From positions 836,394-900,393 of the forward strand of contig NC_019702.1 in the NCBI RefSeq assembly GCF_000317085.1: DNA of 64,000 bases. Direction: 5' to 3'. Both the position numbers and the translations under genes were made by a program. The DNA comes from Synechococcus sp. PCC 7502. GTDB lineage: Bacteria > Cyanobacteriota > Cyanobacteriia > Pseudanabaenales > Pseudanabaenaceae. A model generated the notes under the pieces. It was not told the DNA's origin and did no database searches. It saw only the letters and a list, made by a program, of their open reading frames with translations. Shown in pieces: positions 35,036-45,213 of this stretch; within the stretch, counting starts at the first letter, position 1; each line of letters begins with the position of its first letter.

Positions 35036-36904
35036 TCAGAGTGAAACCGCTACCCTAAACCCCACATGGTTTAACCAAATATCTGCCCCGTAGCGATGAC
35101 GACTGGCAGCACGACACCTACCTGCCACATTAAACCAAGACCCACCGCGAAGCACTCTTTCTAAATTTTGCTCCGATTCCTGCCATGCCTTACCGTCAGT
35201 GGGAGCATTTTGATAATTTTCATGCCAAGGATCGGCGCACCACTCCAAAACCTGTCCGTGCATGTCATACAGTCCATAGCTGTTAGCCGCATCAAAACTA
35301 CCAACATCTATAGTTTGTTCTCGATATGCTCCTGTTGCTCCAAATCCGTAGGCGTAACTACCGTCATAGTTAGCGATTTCAGACGAAATGGTTTCGCCAA
35401 AACAAAATGGATGCTTTGTACCAGACCGACAAGCATATTCCCATTCTGCCTCAGTGGGCAACCGATATTGAATCCCAGTTTTAATGGCGAGGCGATCGCA
35501 AAACTCCACGGCATCATACCAAGATACATTTTCGACAGGATGATTATCTCCTTTGAAGCAGGAGGGATCAGGTTCTAGTTTTTTATTGACGGGTGGTAAG
35601 GCGGCGATCGCTCGCCACTGTGCTTGCGTAATTGGAAACTTACCCATAAAAAATGGTGTCACCGCCACCCAATGCATCGGACTTTCGCTACTTTCATGCC
35701 CTGTTTCGGTACGAGGAGAACCCATGCGAAAAATACCACCGGGAATATATACCATCTCTAAGTCAATATTAGGTTCTAGGGCGTACTTAAAAAACTTAGT
35801 TCGATGGGAACGGCTGCGGCGAACTTGTCCTTGGGCATTAATTTTGAGGACGGTAAATTCAAATTCCTCGTTATATATTAAATTCATTACACTAAGTTGG
35901 CAGTCGATACTAATGACGTTAAAACAAGCATTTAGTTTCTTGATATAGTGCCATTCTTCAAGCTTGAAGGCTGATTGGATCAGTTGAGCTAGGTCTTTAA
36001 TTTTAGTAGTAATTTCGGTATTAACGGTAAATTCGCTAAGCTCAATGTTTGCTAATTTGAGCCATGTTTCCATAAACTCAATGACATAGGATTGAAGATA
36101 AGACTTATCTTGAAAATGACTTAAGCTCAGGGCGAAGTCAAGGCTAAGACTATATTGAATGCTGTGACTTAGGCTTTGATAAATTGTCTGGAAGTGGTGG
36201 ATCAGGGATTTTTCCAGTTCTAAACTAGGTGCGCCAGTCCCGAAATAGCCGTGCAAAAGCTCTGGCAGTAAGGGTGATATCCCCAATTCCAAAAAATGTT
36301 GATCCAGTTGCAAAGCTATATAAATTTCGACAAAGCTAGGTATTATCTCTAGCCAATTATCTCGAAATTCCTGCCATGATTGCGCCAAAGTTTGCAGATC
36401 AATGGAGAAAGATTTTAATAAGCAGGTTTCCCAATGCTCTCGCCAATAACCCGAACATAAATTTAGACTTTGCTGCTCCAGATTTTGGTAAGGGTTGGCG
36501 TAACCTGTATCTATAACTATGACGGATTCAGTATTTAAGATATTAAATAGGGTGGCGATCGCCCGCTCTTGACAAAAATCAGGGTTAAACCAATTGCCTA
36601 CATATAACTGTACTGTCCGCCCTAATTGGGCATACAGATTACAAAGTTCTTGGGTTTTGTGGGCAATTACTTGAAAGGGGAAATCCTCTTCGTCACCTCC
36701 TAAAAATATGGAAATAATCGGCGATCGCTTACTTTGGGAGTTAGGTTTAGAGTTCAGAAGTTCATAGATAAGCGGGTAAATTGGAGAAGCTTGTAATAAT
36801 TCTGGTTTGGGAAAGTCAGCTTTGGCAGCCAGAGATTTGCCTTGGGAAGCATCAGCAATGTACGCTACCAGATATTCCTGAACTTGATCCCAATATCGCC
36901 CCAT
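35036..36904 (-). CDS. Protein with C-terminal formylglycine-generating-enzyme/sulfatase-modifying fold
   Basis: The 622-residue protein has an N-terminal region of about 370 residues that is helical and unassigned. An SUMF1/FGE-sulfatase domain follows (MVYIPGGIFRMGSPRTE, NHPVENVSWYDAVEFCDRLAIKTGIQYRLPTEAEWEYACRSGT, NSYGLYDMHGQVLEWCADPWHENY) and ends RVLRGGSWFNVAGRCRAASRHRYGADIWLNHVGFRVAVSL. In cyanobacteria such domains are found with kinases, in ergothioneine-type enzymes or as variable proteins of diversity-generating retroelements. No retroelement reverse transcriptase is in the window. The enzymatic role, if any, is unknown. Confidence 0.82.
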   Translation of the reverse strand: MGRYWDQVQEYLVAYIADASQGKSLAAKADFPKPELLQASPIYPLIYELLNSKPNSQSKRSPIISIFLGGDEEDFPFQVIAHKTQELCNLYAQLGRTVQLYVGNWFNPDFCQERAIATLFNILNTESVIVIDTGYANPYQNLEQQSLNLCSGYWREHWETCLLKSFSIDLQTLAQSWQEFRDNWLEIIPSFVEIYIALQLDQHFLELGISPLLPELLHGYFGTGAPSLELEKSLIHHFQTIYQSLSHSIQYSLSLDFALSLSHFQDKSYLQSYVIEFMETWLKLANIELSEFTVNTEITTKIKDLAQLIQSAFKLEEWHYIKKLNACFNVISIDCQLSVMNLIYNEEFEFTVLKINAQGQVRRSRSHRTKFFKYALEPNIDLEMVYIPGGIFRMGSPRTETGHESSESPMHWVAVTPFFMGKFPITQAQWRAIAALPPVNKKLEPDPSCFKGDNHPVENVSWYDAVEFCDRLAIKTGIQYRLPTEAEWEYACRSGTKHPFCFGETISSEIANYDGSYAYGFGATGAYREQTIDVGSFDAANSYGLYDMHGQVLEWCADPWHENYQNAPTDGKAWQESEQNLERVLRGGSWFNVAGRCRAASRHRYGADIWLNHVGFRVAVSL

Positions 36905-36974
36905 TTGAACTTACTAAGTTAATTTTATTAAGTTAATTTAAGACCATTTAATTATCCAATTAATGGTTCTGATC

Positions 36975-37005
36975 TAGAGGGTGGGGTTTCACCCCTGAAT
37001 CCCAA
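36975..37005. repeat. Small hairpin between the FGE-like and guanylyltransferase genes
   Basis: GGGGTTTCACCCC forms a four-pair G:C stem around TTTCA. It lies 45 bases downstream of the guanylyltransferase stop side and upstream of the FGE-like gene. It could be a terminator without a T-run or one of the short dispersed repeats common in cyanobacteria. Confidence 0.3.
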
Positions 37006-37038
37006 AAGCATAAACCTGCTTTCTTTAACACTACCCAA

Positions 37039-39591
37039 TTAATTATCTAAAAGAGAAGAATCCTTAGATAAAGCCACTTGCATTTTACAGAAAGAATCAA
37101 TGTATTCGCTAAACTCTTGCATTTGTTGTTGTACCCAATTTTGTTGATCCGAGTAATTATTACTATTAACATAGAGATTAATCACTGGATCACCCGCATC
37201 AGGTAGTATTAATACCCAGTTATGATTTTCATAAAATATTTTGACTCCATCGGTTAAATCCAAGGGGTTCTGATTATGAGATTCGACAAGATGCCGCATC
37301 AGAGAACCTTTGACACTCCAAGGACATTTGATAACGTTTGTATCATAGTGAAACTTAGGTAAATCCAGCCGTACTTGAGATATGGTGCGCTCCTGTACTG
37401 TAATCCACTCAATAATTTTAGCGATCGCAAACATGGCATCAAAGCCGCAATGTAATTTAGGAAAAATAAATCCCATTTCCGCACAGCCACCTAAAGCCAC
37501 ATTTTTTTCCTTAGAACAGGTCAGCATCACTTCGGTGGGATTAGATTTAGTCCGAATTACCTTTCCTTGATGCTTGGCGGCAATTTCATCAATCACACCA
37601 GAGACAGATACTGGCACAACCACAGAACCCGTAGGATATGCTGTTAAAGCCATTTCCATTAATACAGCCGTTAATAACTCTCCTTGAATCGGATAACCAG
37701 TATCATCAATTAAAATTAAACGCTCACCATTGGCAGATACCTGTACCCCAAAGTTTGCCTTTAGTGCCGTTACCACATCACTGAGTTGAGTCAGAAGGCG
37801 ATGGCGTTCGCTCATAGGCGGAGCAATTTGATTGAGGCTGGCATTTAAGACTATTACCTCACTGCCAAACTTACCTAAAATTCTGGGTAGTACTGCTCCA
37901 GAAACTGCATAGACATAGTCAATGACTACTTTTTTGCAAGCACTATAGCGAATGGTATCAATATTTAGGTTTTGGGAAAAGCCACTATTGTAGTAATCGA
38001 CAATGCGGGAAGGATAGCTAATTTCGCCAATTTCTTCAATGCGGGCGCGGCGAAAATCCTCCTTAAAATAGGTGCTTTCAATCTTCTTTTCTTGGGGTTT
38101 GCTGATATTAATCCCATTACTATCTAAAAATTCAATTAACACATGATCGTGGCGATCAGGATGAATCCGCACATGCACGCCTCCAACTACACCAAGGGTG
38201 GGAGCAATAAACCTAGAAATCGGAATAGCAGTTGCTTCGAGGTTTTGAATATTTACGCCCACTGACATTAAGCCTGAAATTAGCGATCGGGTCACCATAC
38301 GGCAAATTGGACGTTGATCCCGTGAAACCATAACTTGGGCACCGGGACGCAGAGTGGCTCCATAGGCTGCCCCCAGCTTCACCGCAAACTCAGGAATAAT
38401 TTCGACATTTGCCAAACCCGAAACACCTCGATGTCCGAATAAATTGCGACTGACGGTAATTCCCCAAATTAAGTTGTGGGTGAGAATAGTTCCCGTTTCT
38501 ACTTTTTTGCTGGGCCAAATTCTGACATTAGGACAAATCCTGACCTCTTCTTCGATCACGCAACCAGAGCCAACTACTGCTCCTTCCATGACTTGACTGC
38601 GGCGGCTAATTCTAGCATTACGAGCGATCACACAAGCCCAAATATGACACTCTTCGCCAATAATTACACTATTGCCAATAATTGGACGCTGGAGGTCGGA
38701 GTTGGCACCAATAGTAACGTGATCACCAATGATTGTTCCCGCCGAAATTGTGACTCTAGCTGCGATCGAACAGTTATTACCAATCATGACTGGAGGCTCT
38801 ATCTGCACAGAGGGATCAATGAAAGTATTATGTCCCACATAGACACCCGTGCGTTGCTGTCCATAGCTCAAATCTAAAAAAACTCGACCACGAATGGCAT
38901 CATACTGAGACTGGCGATAGGTTTCTAGAGAACCAACATCACACCAATAACCCTCAGCAACATAGCCAAACATGGGAACCGATCGCTCGAGTAAAATCGG
39001 AAATAAATCCTGAGAAAAGTCACTGGGAGTATTAGGCTCAAGGTATTGCAAAACCTCTGGCTCAAGGATATAAATACCTGTATTGACCGTATCAGAGAAA
39101 ACTTCACTGGTCGACGGCTTTTCTAAAAAACGTTGGATGCGATACTCTTCGTCCGTAATCACTACCCCAAATGCCATCGGTTCTTTAACTCTATGTAAAA
39201 TTAAAGTGGCTTGAGATCGCTTGTCCCTATGAAATTTAATTGCTGCCGTTAGGTCAAAGTCAGTAATACTATCACCACTAATTACTAAAAAAGTCTGATC
39301 TAAGAGTCCCTCAACATTTTTGACACAACCTGCTGTCCCGAGGGGTTGCTCTTCTTCGACTACATAGCGCATTTTGACATCAAAATCACTACCATCACTA
39401 AAATAATCACGAATTACATCTGGCAAATAGTGCAGTGTCGCAATAATTTCTAAAATCCCATGGCGTTTAAGGAGGTTAATAATATGCTCGGTGATGGGAC
39501 GATTTAAGATCGGCACCATTGGTTTGGGTAGATCGCAGGTTAGTGGTCGCAGCCTTGTACCTGTTCCGCCTGCCATTAGCACTGCTCTCAT
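37039..39591 (-). CDS. Mannose-1-phosphate guanylyltransferase / phosphomannomutase-like fusion
   Basis: The 850-residue protein has three parts. A nucleotidyltransferase (1-235) begins with MRAVLMAGGTGTRLRPLTCDLPKPMVPILNRPI. A left-handed beta-helix with hexapeptide repeats (about 245-370) follows, then a phosphohexomutase-like region (about 375-840). Cyanobacteria carry this fusion as a GDP-mannose pyrophosphorylase used for nucleotide sugars in polysaccharide and glycoconjugate synthesis. In the mutase-like part the expected phosphoserine loop (TASHNP type) reads GGVHVRIHPDRHDHV, without the serine, so that part is probably regulatory or structural. The assignment between GDP-mannose and other NDP-sugars is not certain. 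Confidence 0.85.
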   Translation of the reverse strand: MRAVLMAGGTGTRLRPLTCDLPKPMVPILNRPITEHIINLLKRHGILEIIATLHYLPDVIRDYFSDGSDFDVKMRYVVEEEQPLGTAGCVKNVEGLLDQTFLVISGDSITDFDLTAAIKFHRDKRSQATLILHRVKEPMAFGVVITDEEYRIQRFLEKPSTSEVFSDTVNTGIYILEPEVLQYLEPNTPSDFSQDLFPILLERSVPMFGYVAEGYWCDVGSLETYRQSQYDAIRGRVFLDLSYGQQRTGVYVGHNTFIDPSVQIEPPVMIGNNCSIAARVTISAGTIIGDHVTIGANSDLQRPIIGNSVIIGEECHIWACVIARNARISRRSQVMEGAVVGSGCVIEEEVRICPNVRIWPSKKVETGTILTHNLIWGITVSRNLFGHRGVSGLANVEIIPEFAVKLGAAYGATLRPGAQVMVSRDQRPICRMVTRSLISGLMSVGVNIQNLEATAIPISRFIAPTLGVVGGVHVRIHPDRHDHVLIEFLDSNGINISKPQEKKIESTYFKEDFRRARIEEIGEISYPSRIVDYYNSGFSQNLNIDTIRYSACKKVVIDYVYAVSGAVLPRILGKFGSEVIVLNASLNQIAPPMSERHRLLTQLSDVVTALKANFGVQVSANGERLILIDDTGYPIQGELLTAVLMEMALTAYPTGSVVVPVSVSGVIDEIAAKHQGKVIRTKSNPTEVMLTCSKEKNVALGGCAEMGFIFPKLHCGFDAMFAIAKIIEWITVQERTISQVRLDLPKFHYDTNVIKCPWSVKGSLMRHLVESHNQNPLDLTDGVKIFYENHNWVLILPDAGDPVINLYVNSNNYSDQQNWVQQQMQEFSEYIDSFCKMQVALSKDSSLLDN

Positions 39592-39773
39592 GGGTGACTC
39601 CAGATAAACCTGTTATTCCTAGCCTATTACCTATAGATATTAACTTAGATTATTTATTGCAAACCATTTACTAACAAAATTGCATTTAATTTAAGCAATA
39701 AAACCACTACAAGAACAGTGAATAGTCTGTGCAATTGGTATATTGTTATCCAAGCAGAATTACGGCAACAATC

Positions 39774-41324
39774 ATGACAGCAAAAGTATTGGATGGTCGT
39801 TATAAATTGATTAAAGCCCTTGGTTCGGGTGGTTTTGGGCGGACATATATTGCCAGAGACATGAGAAGACCGGGTACGCCTACCTGTGTGGTTAAGCATC
39901 TTCAGCCTGCTAGTAATGACCCCGATTTTGTGCGTGAAGCTCGAAGACTATTTAACAGTGAGGCAGAGACCTTAGAGAAATTGGGTAAGCATGATCAAAT
40001 TCCGCAGCTATTGGCATACTTTGAAGAGGAAGAGCAGTTTTACTTAGTTCAAGAATATATTGAAGGGCGATCGCTCCAAGAAGAAATTATTAACAAGGGT
40101 AATGGCACGGAAAAAAAACTCACAGAACATGAAGTAATCGCAATTTTACGGGATGTCCTCAATATTTTAGATTTTGTGCATAGTGAAGGCGTAATTCACC
40201 GCGACCTTAAACCCGATAATATCATCCGCCGTGCTAAGGACAGTAAACTCGTATTAATAGACTTTGGTGCGGTCAAAGCGATCCAAGATGTGAGCACGCA
40301 ACTTGATACTAATAGCAGTAGTAATGGCGAATCCAGATTTACCGTCACCATCGGTACCCCCGGCTATATGCCCAGCGAACAATCCATGGGCAGACCTAAC
40401 TTTACGAGCGACATCTATGCTTTGGGGATGATTGCCATCCATGCTTTAACGGGTTTAGACCCCATGGAAATTCCCTCAGACCCACTAACAGGGGAATTAA
40501 TTTGGCGAGAACGGGCTAAGGTGACAAATTTAAGCGGGACTTTGTGCGAAGAGATCAAGATTAGTAATGGGTTAGCGATCGTACTTACACGGATGGTACG
40601 CTATCAGTCGGCACAAAGGTATCAGTCAGCGAAGGAGGTATTGCAAGCTTTATCAGCTTTTGTCATTAGTAATGAGCCTCAAACCCAAAAAATTTTAGTG
40701 GGAACTGCAAATCCATCAACAAGGGTGGTAAAAACGGAAAGACGCTCGGCGGAAACTTCTTTAGGCTTACTAATTGGTGGTCTGTTTGTCGTGGGAGCAT
40801 CTACAATCCTCTACCTACATAGCTTAAGTAAGCCAGACAAGCCCATTATTGTTAGTCCAGTACCGACGATCGCTCCCAATAATACTGCTAATACTCCCAC
40901 CCCAGTTTCTACCCCTGAACTCAATCCCGTTGCGCCAGCTACATTTAGTCAAAGCTTGGATGTACAAGTGGGTCAGCAGTTAAATCAAGAGGGAAGCCTT
41001 AAACCAAATCAAGTTTTAAATTATATTTTTGCGGGGCAGGAAGGGCAGAAATTAACAACCAGTATCTCCGGAGAGGGGTTAACTATTACAGTTCTAGCTC
41101 CTAATGGCGCACCAGTAAATGCTGGTTCCGTTGGTGTTACAAACTGGGACGGTACCCTAATTTATACAGGTAACTATCAAATTCAAGTAAAGCTCAATCC
41201 TAATACCCCTGTGGTTAAAGCCCCTGATCCTAATGAGGGTGTTAAGTATAATTTGTCAGTATATATAGCCCAAGATATTCCCCGTGTAATTGATCTGCCT
41301 CCATCTGCGCCCCCATCAAATTAG
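39774..41324 (+). CDS. Serine/threonine protein kinase with membrane anchor and extracytoplasmic domain
   Basis: The protein has 516 residues from the ATG at 39774; a GTG at 39729 in frame would add 15 residues that do not match kinases. The P-loop is LGSGGFGRTYIARD (about 15-28), the catalytic loop HRDLKPDN (about 142-149), the metal-binding DFGAVK (about 164) and the activation segment GTPGYMPSEQ. A membrane helix (about 329-350, LGLLIGGLFVVGASTILYL) leads to a Pro/Thr-rich linker and a C-terminal beta-rich PPC-like domain. PASTA repeats are absent. Targets are unknown. Confidence 0.93.
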   Translation: MTAKVLDGRYKLIKALGSGGFGRTYIARDMRRPGTPTCVVKHLQPASNDPDFVREARRLFNSEAETLEKLGKHDQIPQLLAYFEEEEQFYLVQEYIEGRSLQEEIINKGNGTEKKLTEHEVIAILRDVLNILDFVHSEGVIHRDLKPDNIIRRAKDSKLVLIDFGAVKAIQDVSTQLDTNSSSNGESRFTVTIGTPGYMPSEQSMGRPNFTSDIYALGMIAIHALTGLDPMEIPSDPLTGELIWRERAKVTNLSGTLCEEIKISNGLAIVLTRMVRYQSAQRYQSAKEVLQALSAFVISNEPQTQKILVGTANPSTRVVKTERRSAETSLGLLIGGLFVVGASTILYLHSLSKPDKPIIVSPVPTIAPNNTANTPTPVSTPELNPVAPATFSQSLDVQVGQQLNQEGSLKPNQVLNYIFAGQEGQKLTTSISGEGLTITVLAPNGAPVNAGSVGVTNWDGTLIYTGNYQIQVKLNPNTPVVKAPDPNEGVKYNLSVYIAQDIPRVIDLPPSAPPSN

Positions 41325-41428
41325 CCTATGCTCTAAATTTAAATAATTTTAATAGGGGTTTGGGGCAAAGCCTTCAGACTCACTTCTATCCATACTTTTT
41401 AAATTTAATTGCGTAAGTCCTATTAAAA

Positions 41429-42451
41429 ATGCCTTCATCACTTTTACCCCACCTCCAGAAATATCTACGCAGTTCTCCCCAAACTCCATCTCGACAGGTT
41501 ATGCGATCGCCTAGCTATGATGAACAGGCAGGATTTGATGCGGTAGAGTCTAAGTTTTCCGAAGCGACATTACTTGAAGCTCCTATGCAGGCGTTTGATA
41601 TTCCTAGTTGTACCGTATCCGAGAATGGCTTTACGCACTTTATGGATGGGATTCAGCGTAGTTATCTCCTTTATTATCAAAACTATGTCCCAGTTTATTA
41701 CGGTTATACGGCTGCCGTAGTCAGACAAAGACAAAAAGCTCTCCTCTCTAAATGGCAACACCAAGTCCGTGAAGCTCTGTATCTACCATTTGTGGAATTT
41801 GATTCTGAAGAACTAAATCGTCTGCGATCGCAGCAACTACCCCTAGTTGACACTCTCAAATTACTAAATTCTCCCAAAGTCACATCAGGAGAAGAAGCCA
41901 GTGAATCCCAATTGCAGGTCATGCAGGAATGCCAAAATGCCCGTAATGCCATTACCCTCACACGGGAACGCCTAGAAGCAGAACTGGCAGAAACATGGAT
42001 TCAATCCCAGACTATGGGCTGGTTGGTGATGGATGGTTCGATTACAATTTCGCCCGAATCCTCTCAACATCCTAGAATTGTTGGGCTAATTAAAAGTCAT
42101 AATACGCAATATTTTCGCTTTCCCGATCAGCAGGTAATCCTGAATCTCCGCCAAGGACAAAGAAGCTCAGCATTTATTCCCCGTGGTCGCCATCCTGTGT
42201 GCAGTTGGTATCTAAGGCTTAGGGATAATACTAATCAGGATTTATATTTTGGGTTAATTCGGGTTGAAGCAGCATTGCAGTCTTCTATGGAATTGCAAAA
42301 ACAGGAATGCGATCGCCTCAGTGCTTGGATCATGACCGAACGCCGACCTCTATCCCTACCCGATTCACGCTGGGACAAGATGATTTATCCAATTCGTGAC
42401 TGTGAACAATTTTTGCGGAGCCAAGAACCATCTAAAGCTTCCTTTGCCTGA
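41429..42451 (+). CDS. NurA-like domain protein, function unknown
   Basis: The 340-residue soluble protein has WLVMDGSITISPESSQHPRIVGLIKSHNTQYF at about 195-230. This resembles the D-G-S and G-L-I-K blocks of the NurA 5'-3' nuclease family, and the flanking FxPxGRHPVCSWYLRLRD and YFGLIRVE strands are compatible with its RNase-H-like fold. If it is a NurA homologue it would act with a HerA-type helicase in DNA end resection, but no herA is adjacent. The family assignment is tentative. Confidence 0.5.
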   Translation: MPSSLLPHLQKYLRSSPQTPSRQVMRSPSYDEQAGFDAVESKFSEATLLEAPMQAFDIPSCTVSENGFTHFMDGIQRSYLLYYQNYVPVYYGYTAAVVRQRQKALLSKWQHQVREALYLPFVEFDSEELNRLRSQQLPLVDTLKLLNSPKVTSGEEASESQLQVMQECQNARNAITLTRERLEAELAETWIQSQTMGWLVMDGSITISPESSQHPRIVGLIKSHNTQYFRFPDQQVILNLRQGQRSSAFIPRGRHPVCSWYLRLRDNTNQDLYFGLIRVEAALQSSMELQKQECDRLSAWIMTERRPLSLPDSRWDKMIYPIRDCEQFLRSQEPSKASFA

Positions 42452-42566
42452 TCTATCTCCGTAGCCCACAGAATTACCAACAGGCAGTTACATTCGGCTA
42501 TATTAATGATGCTTTCATGAGTTTTATATCCAAACAAGTATTTAGTAAGAAGAGTCGGCACATAAA

Positions 42567-44933
42567 TTGAACAAGCTATCTAATCGATCCATCTATCTCT
42601 ATTTAGGCTTAGGCATAACTGCGATCGCTGGGGCTGTAGTAGTTGCCCTATTACCCTCTAAACCCAAATTACCCAATCCCACCGATGCCCTGCGCCAAGC
42701 TGACCAACTTAGTACGGAGCAACTCACCCAATTAGAAATAGATGATCAAACTCGCGATCGATTACGCACTGATCCCCAATGGCAGGCGATCGCCAATGAC
42801 ATCAGGCAGGACTTAATTATCCTCAAGTGGGGCAATGGCAAACTTACAAATCCTGTGTGGCAGCGTTATGGGGCGAAAGCATACCCTCTATTGGCATACT
42901 ATGCCCGCAGTCGAGATCAAACCCGCCAAACCTATGGTATTGCTGGAATTCGTAGCTTGGGCAAACCTTATACAACTATTTGGCTAGAACAGCAGCTTAA
43001 ACGACATACTTCTATTTCAGATTTTTCTTTACTCACTGAAAATGTTAACTACTTACTAAGTCAAGAAGGGACTTCACTGAGCTATGAGTCTAAGCAATGG
43101 GAAGCAGAATTTAACCTCAATGATCCGACTACCCGCGATCGCCTGATTAAACTAGCACAGCAAAACCTAGAACCCAAAAACTCACCCAATTACTACAGTC
43201 AATTTAATCTGGAATTTTTGGTGAGATTGCTAGGCTATGAACAAGTCTATGGTAAATATTCAGAACCACCAACTCCCTCGGTACCGAAATGGCTAGAGTT
43301 AGAAGCGATTTCTCAACCAACCAGCCAGCAAATTCAAGATGCCGTTATCTACTTTCATGGTCTTACCAAAGCCGAAAAGTCCTATATTTTCCTAGAACGC
43401 TTGGGGATACAAAAAGCTGGGGAAGCGACTAAATTTACCCAAGACTTTCTACTGGCACTAGCACAGGATACAAATAGCAGTCCCCTTGAAAAAATTTGGG
43501 CAATTTTAGAACTAGATCGTCATGACAACAAAGCAGGGAGTGACGCACTTCAGCCCATTATTAACGGTGATTTTCAGCAACTCTATCCACTGACTCAGCT
43601 TGTTAGCTATGAAAGCTATGATCCCCTTGGTGCCTATGGCTACTATCTATTGCTGGGCATTACCACAAAATATCCCCAGTCCAAATTTAGCACTGGCTGT
43701 CGTGAATATGGTGACTTAACAGGCAAGTCCTATTTTGGTGGAGAAGCTCGTCCCCAGCTAATTTTAGATCGGATTGCCCGACGCTCAAGCACAGAACAGA
43801 TTAAGTTGTGGCAGGAATGGTTAGTTAAATACACCAATCATCCTGGTGCCGATGATGCCGCCTATTTCCTTGCTCGCAGTTATCAAGCCGCTAATCTTGA
43901 ACCAGAGGCAGTAAAGGTTTGGGCAAAAATGATGATTACACCAACGGGGGATAGTGATGCGGCTTATTTAGCATTTCCCCATGTGCGTACCCAATTAGAT
44001 ATAGGTTTATCCGCAGAGGAATTACAAAGTTTAAGTCAAGCTCCAGAAATCAAGCCCCTTGCTCCTCTATTTACCTACGCTCTAGCTGTCCGATTTGGGC
44101 GATCGCAAAATTATACAAAAGCCTTAGAACTTACTAGCAACCTAGATATTGAGCAAATTCCAACTGCCTATCTTTCTACCTACTACAACTCCAGAATATG
44201 GTACGAAGAACAAAAAGTTACAGAAGTCCAAAGTCAAATCCAAAAATTTCTAACTGAACAACGACTACGCTGGCAAAAGCTAGAAGCATTACAAAAATCT
44301 AATACCCCTGAATCTTCATATCAAATTGCCTCCAATTGGGCAGATGTGGGTGGATGGAAAAATGGTTACTTTCCCCTTTGGTCCGGGAGCCGTACCTATA
44401 CATTACCGAGCTTAACTAAGGATAACTGCCAAGTTTGGTTTACCTGCCCATCGGGAAAGATACCTAAGGCGATCGTCACTAATTATTTAGCCAGCACTCA
44501 AAATGCCGTAGCTTTATCTCTCTATCGGCAGATATTAAGCGATCCTCAAACTCCAGTACTGGAAAAAACTCTATATATGGAGGCGGAAACTCTATTAGAG
44601 CAATGGGAAAATCATGACCTTATTGAAACCCTAAGTCTGCATGGTTTAGTTAATCCCACATCTCCTTTAACTAGCTTTGCTTTGGATAACTATGAGCAGT
44701 ACGAATATGCAGAGAAACAAATGCTCACTGACTATCAAAACCGCCTCAACCAAATTACGGCACAACTCCAGCAACAATTTCCTAACAGTAATTATATTGA
44801 TGACTTACTATTCTCTAGCTACTTTTTAAGCAAAGACCGCAACTATTTACGCCAAATCATTGAAAAATATCCCAAGAGCGATCGCTATGCCGAAGCAAAG
44901 TTTTTATTGGCACAACCACCTCACTCTAGTTAA
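42567..44933 (+). CDS. Large membrane-anchored helical-repeat protein, function unknown
   Basis: The protein has 788 residues from a TTG start; no ATG lies close. One N-terminal membrane helix (about 9-29, LYLGLGITAIAGAVVVALLP) is followed by about 750 residues of helix-rich sequence with TPR-like units (DDAAYFLARSYQAANLEPEAVKVWAKM, YAEAKFLLAQ). The layout recalls the superhelical part of Slt70-type lytic transglycosylases, but I see no catalytic SLT motif. It may be a periplasmic scaffold. It is probably monocistronic. Confidence 0.6.
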   Translation: MNKLSNRSIYLYLGLGITAIAGAVVVALLPSKPKLPNPTDALRQADQLSTEQLTQLEIDDQTRDRLRTDPQWQAIANDIRQDLIILKWGNGKLTNPVWQRYGAKAYPLLAYYARSRDQTRQTYGIAGIRSLGKPYTTIWLEQQLKRHTSISDFSLLTENVNYLLSQEGTSLSYESKQWEAEFNLNDPTTRDRLIKLAQQNLEPKNSPNYYSQFNLEFLVRLLGYEQVYGKYSEPPTPSVPKWLELEAISQPTSQQIQDAVIYFHGLTKAEKSYIFLERLGIQKAGEATKFTQDFLLALAQDTNSSPLEKIWAILELDRHDNKAGSDALQPIINGDFQQLYPLTQLVSYESYDPLGAYGYYLLLGITTKYPQSKFSTGCREYGDLTGKSYFGGEARPQLILDRIARRSSTEQIKLWQEWLVKYTNHPGADDAAYFLARSYQAANLEPEAVKVWAKMMITPTGDSDAAYLAFPHVRTQLDIGLSAEELQSLSQAPEIKPLAPLFTYALAVRFGRSQNYTKALELTSNLDIEQIPTAYLSTYYNSRIWYEEQKVTEVQSQIQKFLTEQRLRWQKLEALQKSNTPESSYQIASNWADVGGWKNGYFPLWSGSRTYTLPSLTKDNCQVWFTCPSGKIPKAIVTNYLASTQNAVALSLYRQILSDPQTPVLEKTLYMEAETLLEQWENHDLIETLSLHGLVNPTSPLTSFALDNYEQYEYAEKQMLTDYQNRLNQITAQLQQQFPNSNYIDDLLFSSYFLSKDRNYLRQIIEKYPKSDRYAEAKFLLAQPPHSS

Positions 44934-44940
44934 TTACAGC

Positions 44941-45113
44941 CTATCCTACGACCAAGGCATACATCCCCCTACACTCGAAAAGGAGTAAGAACAAAGGCAA
45001 AATATTTAGGAAATGTTGGATCATGTCTAAAGATTCAGGTTTCAGTAACATCATAAAGTGTTTCAGCACAGACCAGAACATCTCAATCGGATTAAAATCA
45101 GGAGAATGTAATA
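44941..45113 (-). pseudogene. IS630-family transposase remnant (C-terminus)
   Basis: The minus-strand frame reads LHSPDFNPIEMFWSVLKHFMMLLKPESLDMIQHF and on to a stop at 44943-44941. The block SPDFNPIExFWSxLK is the conserved end of IS630/DDE_3 transposases including the last catalytic Glu. The other 80% of the gene is missing and no inverted repeats were found. It lies in a 460-base stretch without intact genes. Confidence 0.75.
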
Positions 45114-45213
45114 TTTACATCCAATTTGCTTGTAAGTAAGTTTTTAGATCGCAATCCTATTCACTTAGTTATGCGATCGCAATATTCCATAACAGAGTAA
45201 ATTTGCACCAACT

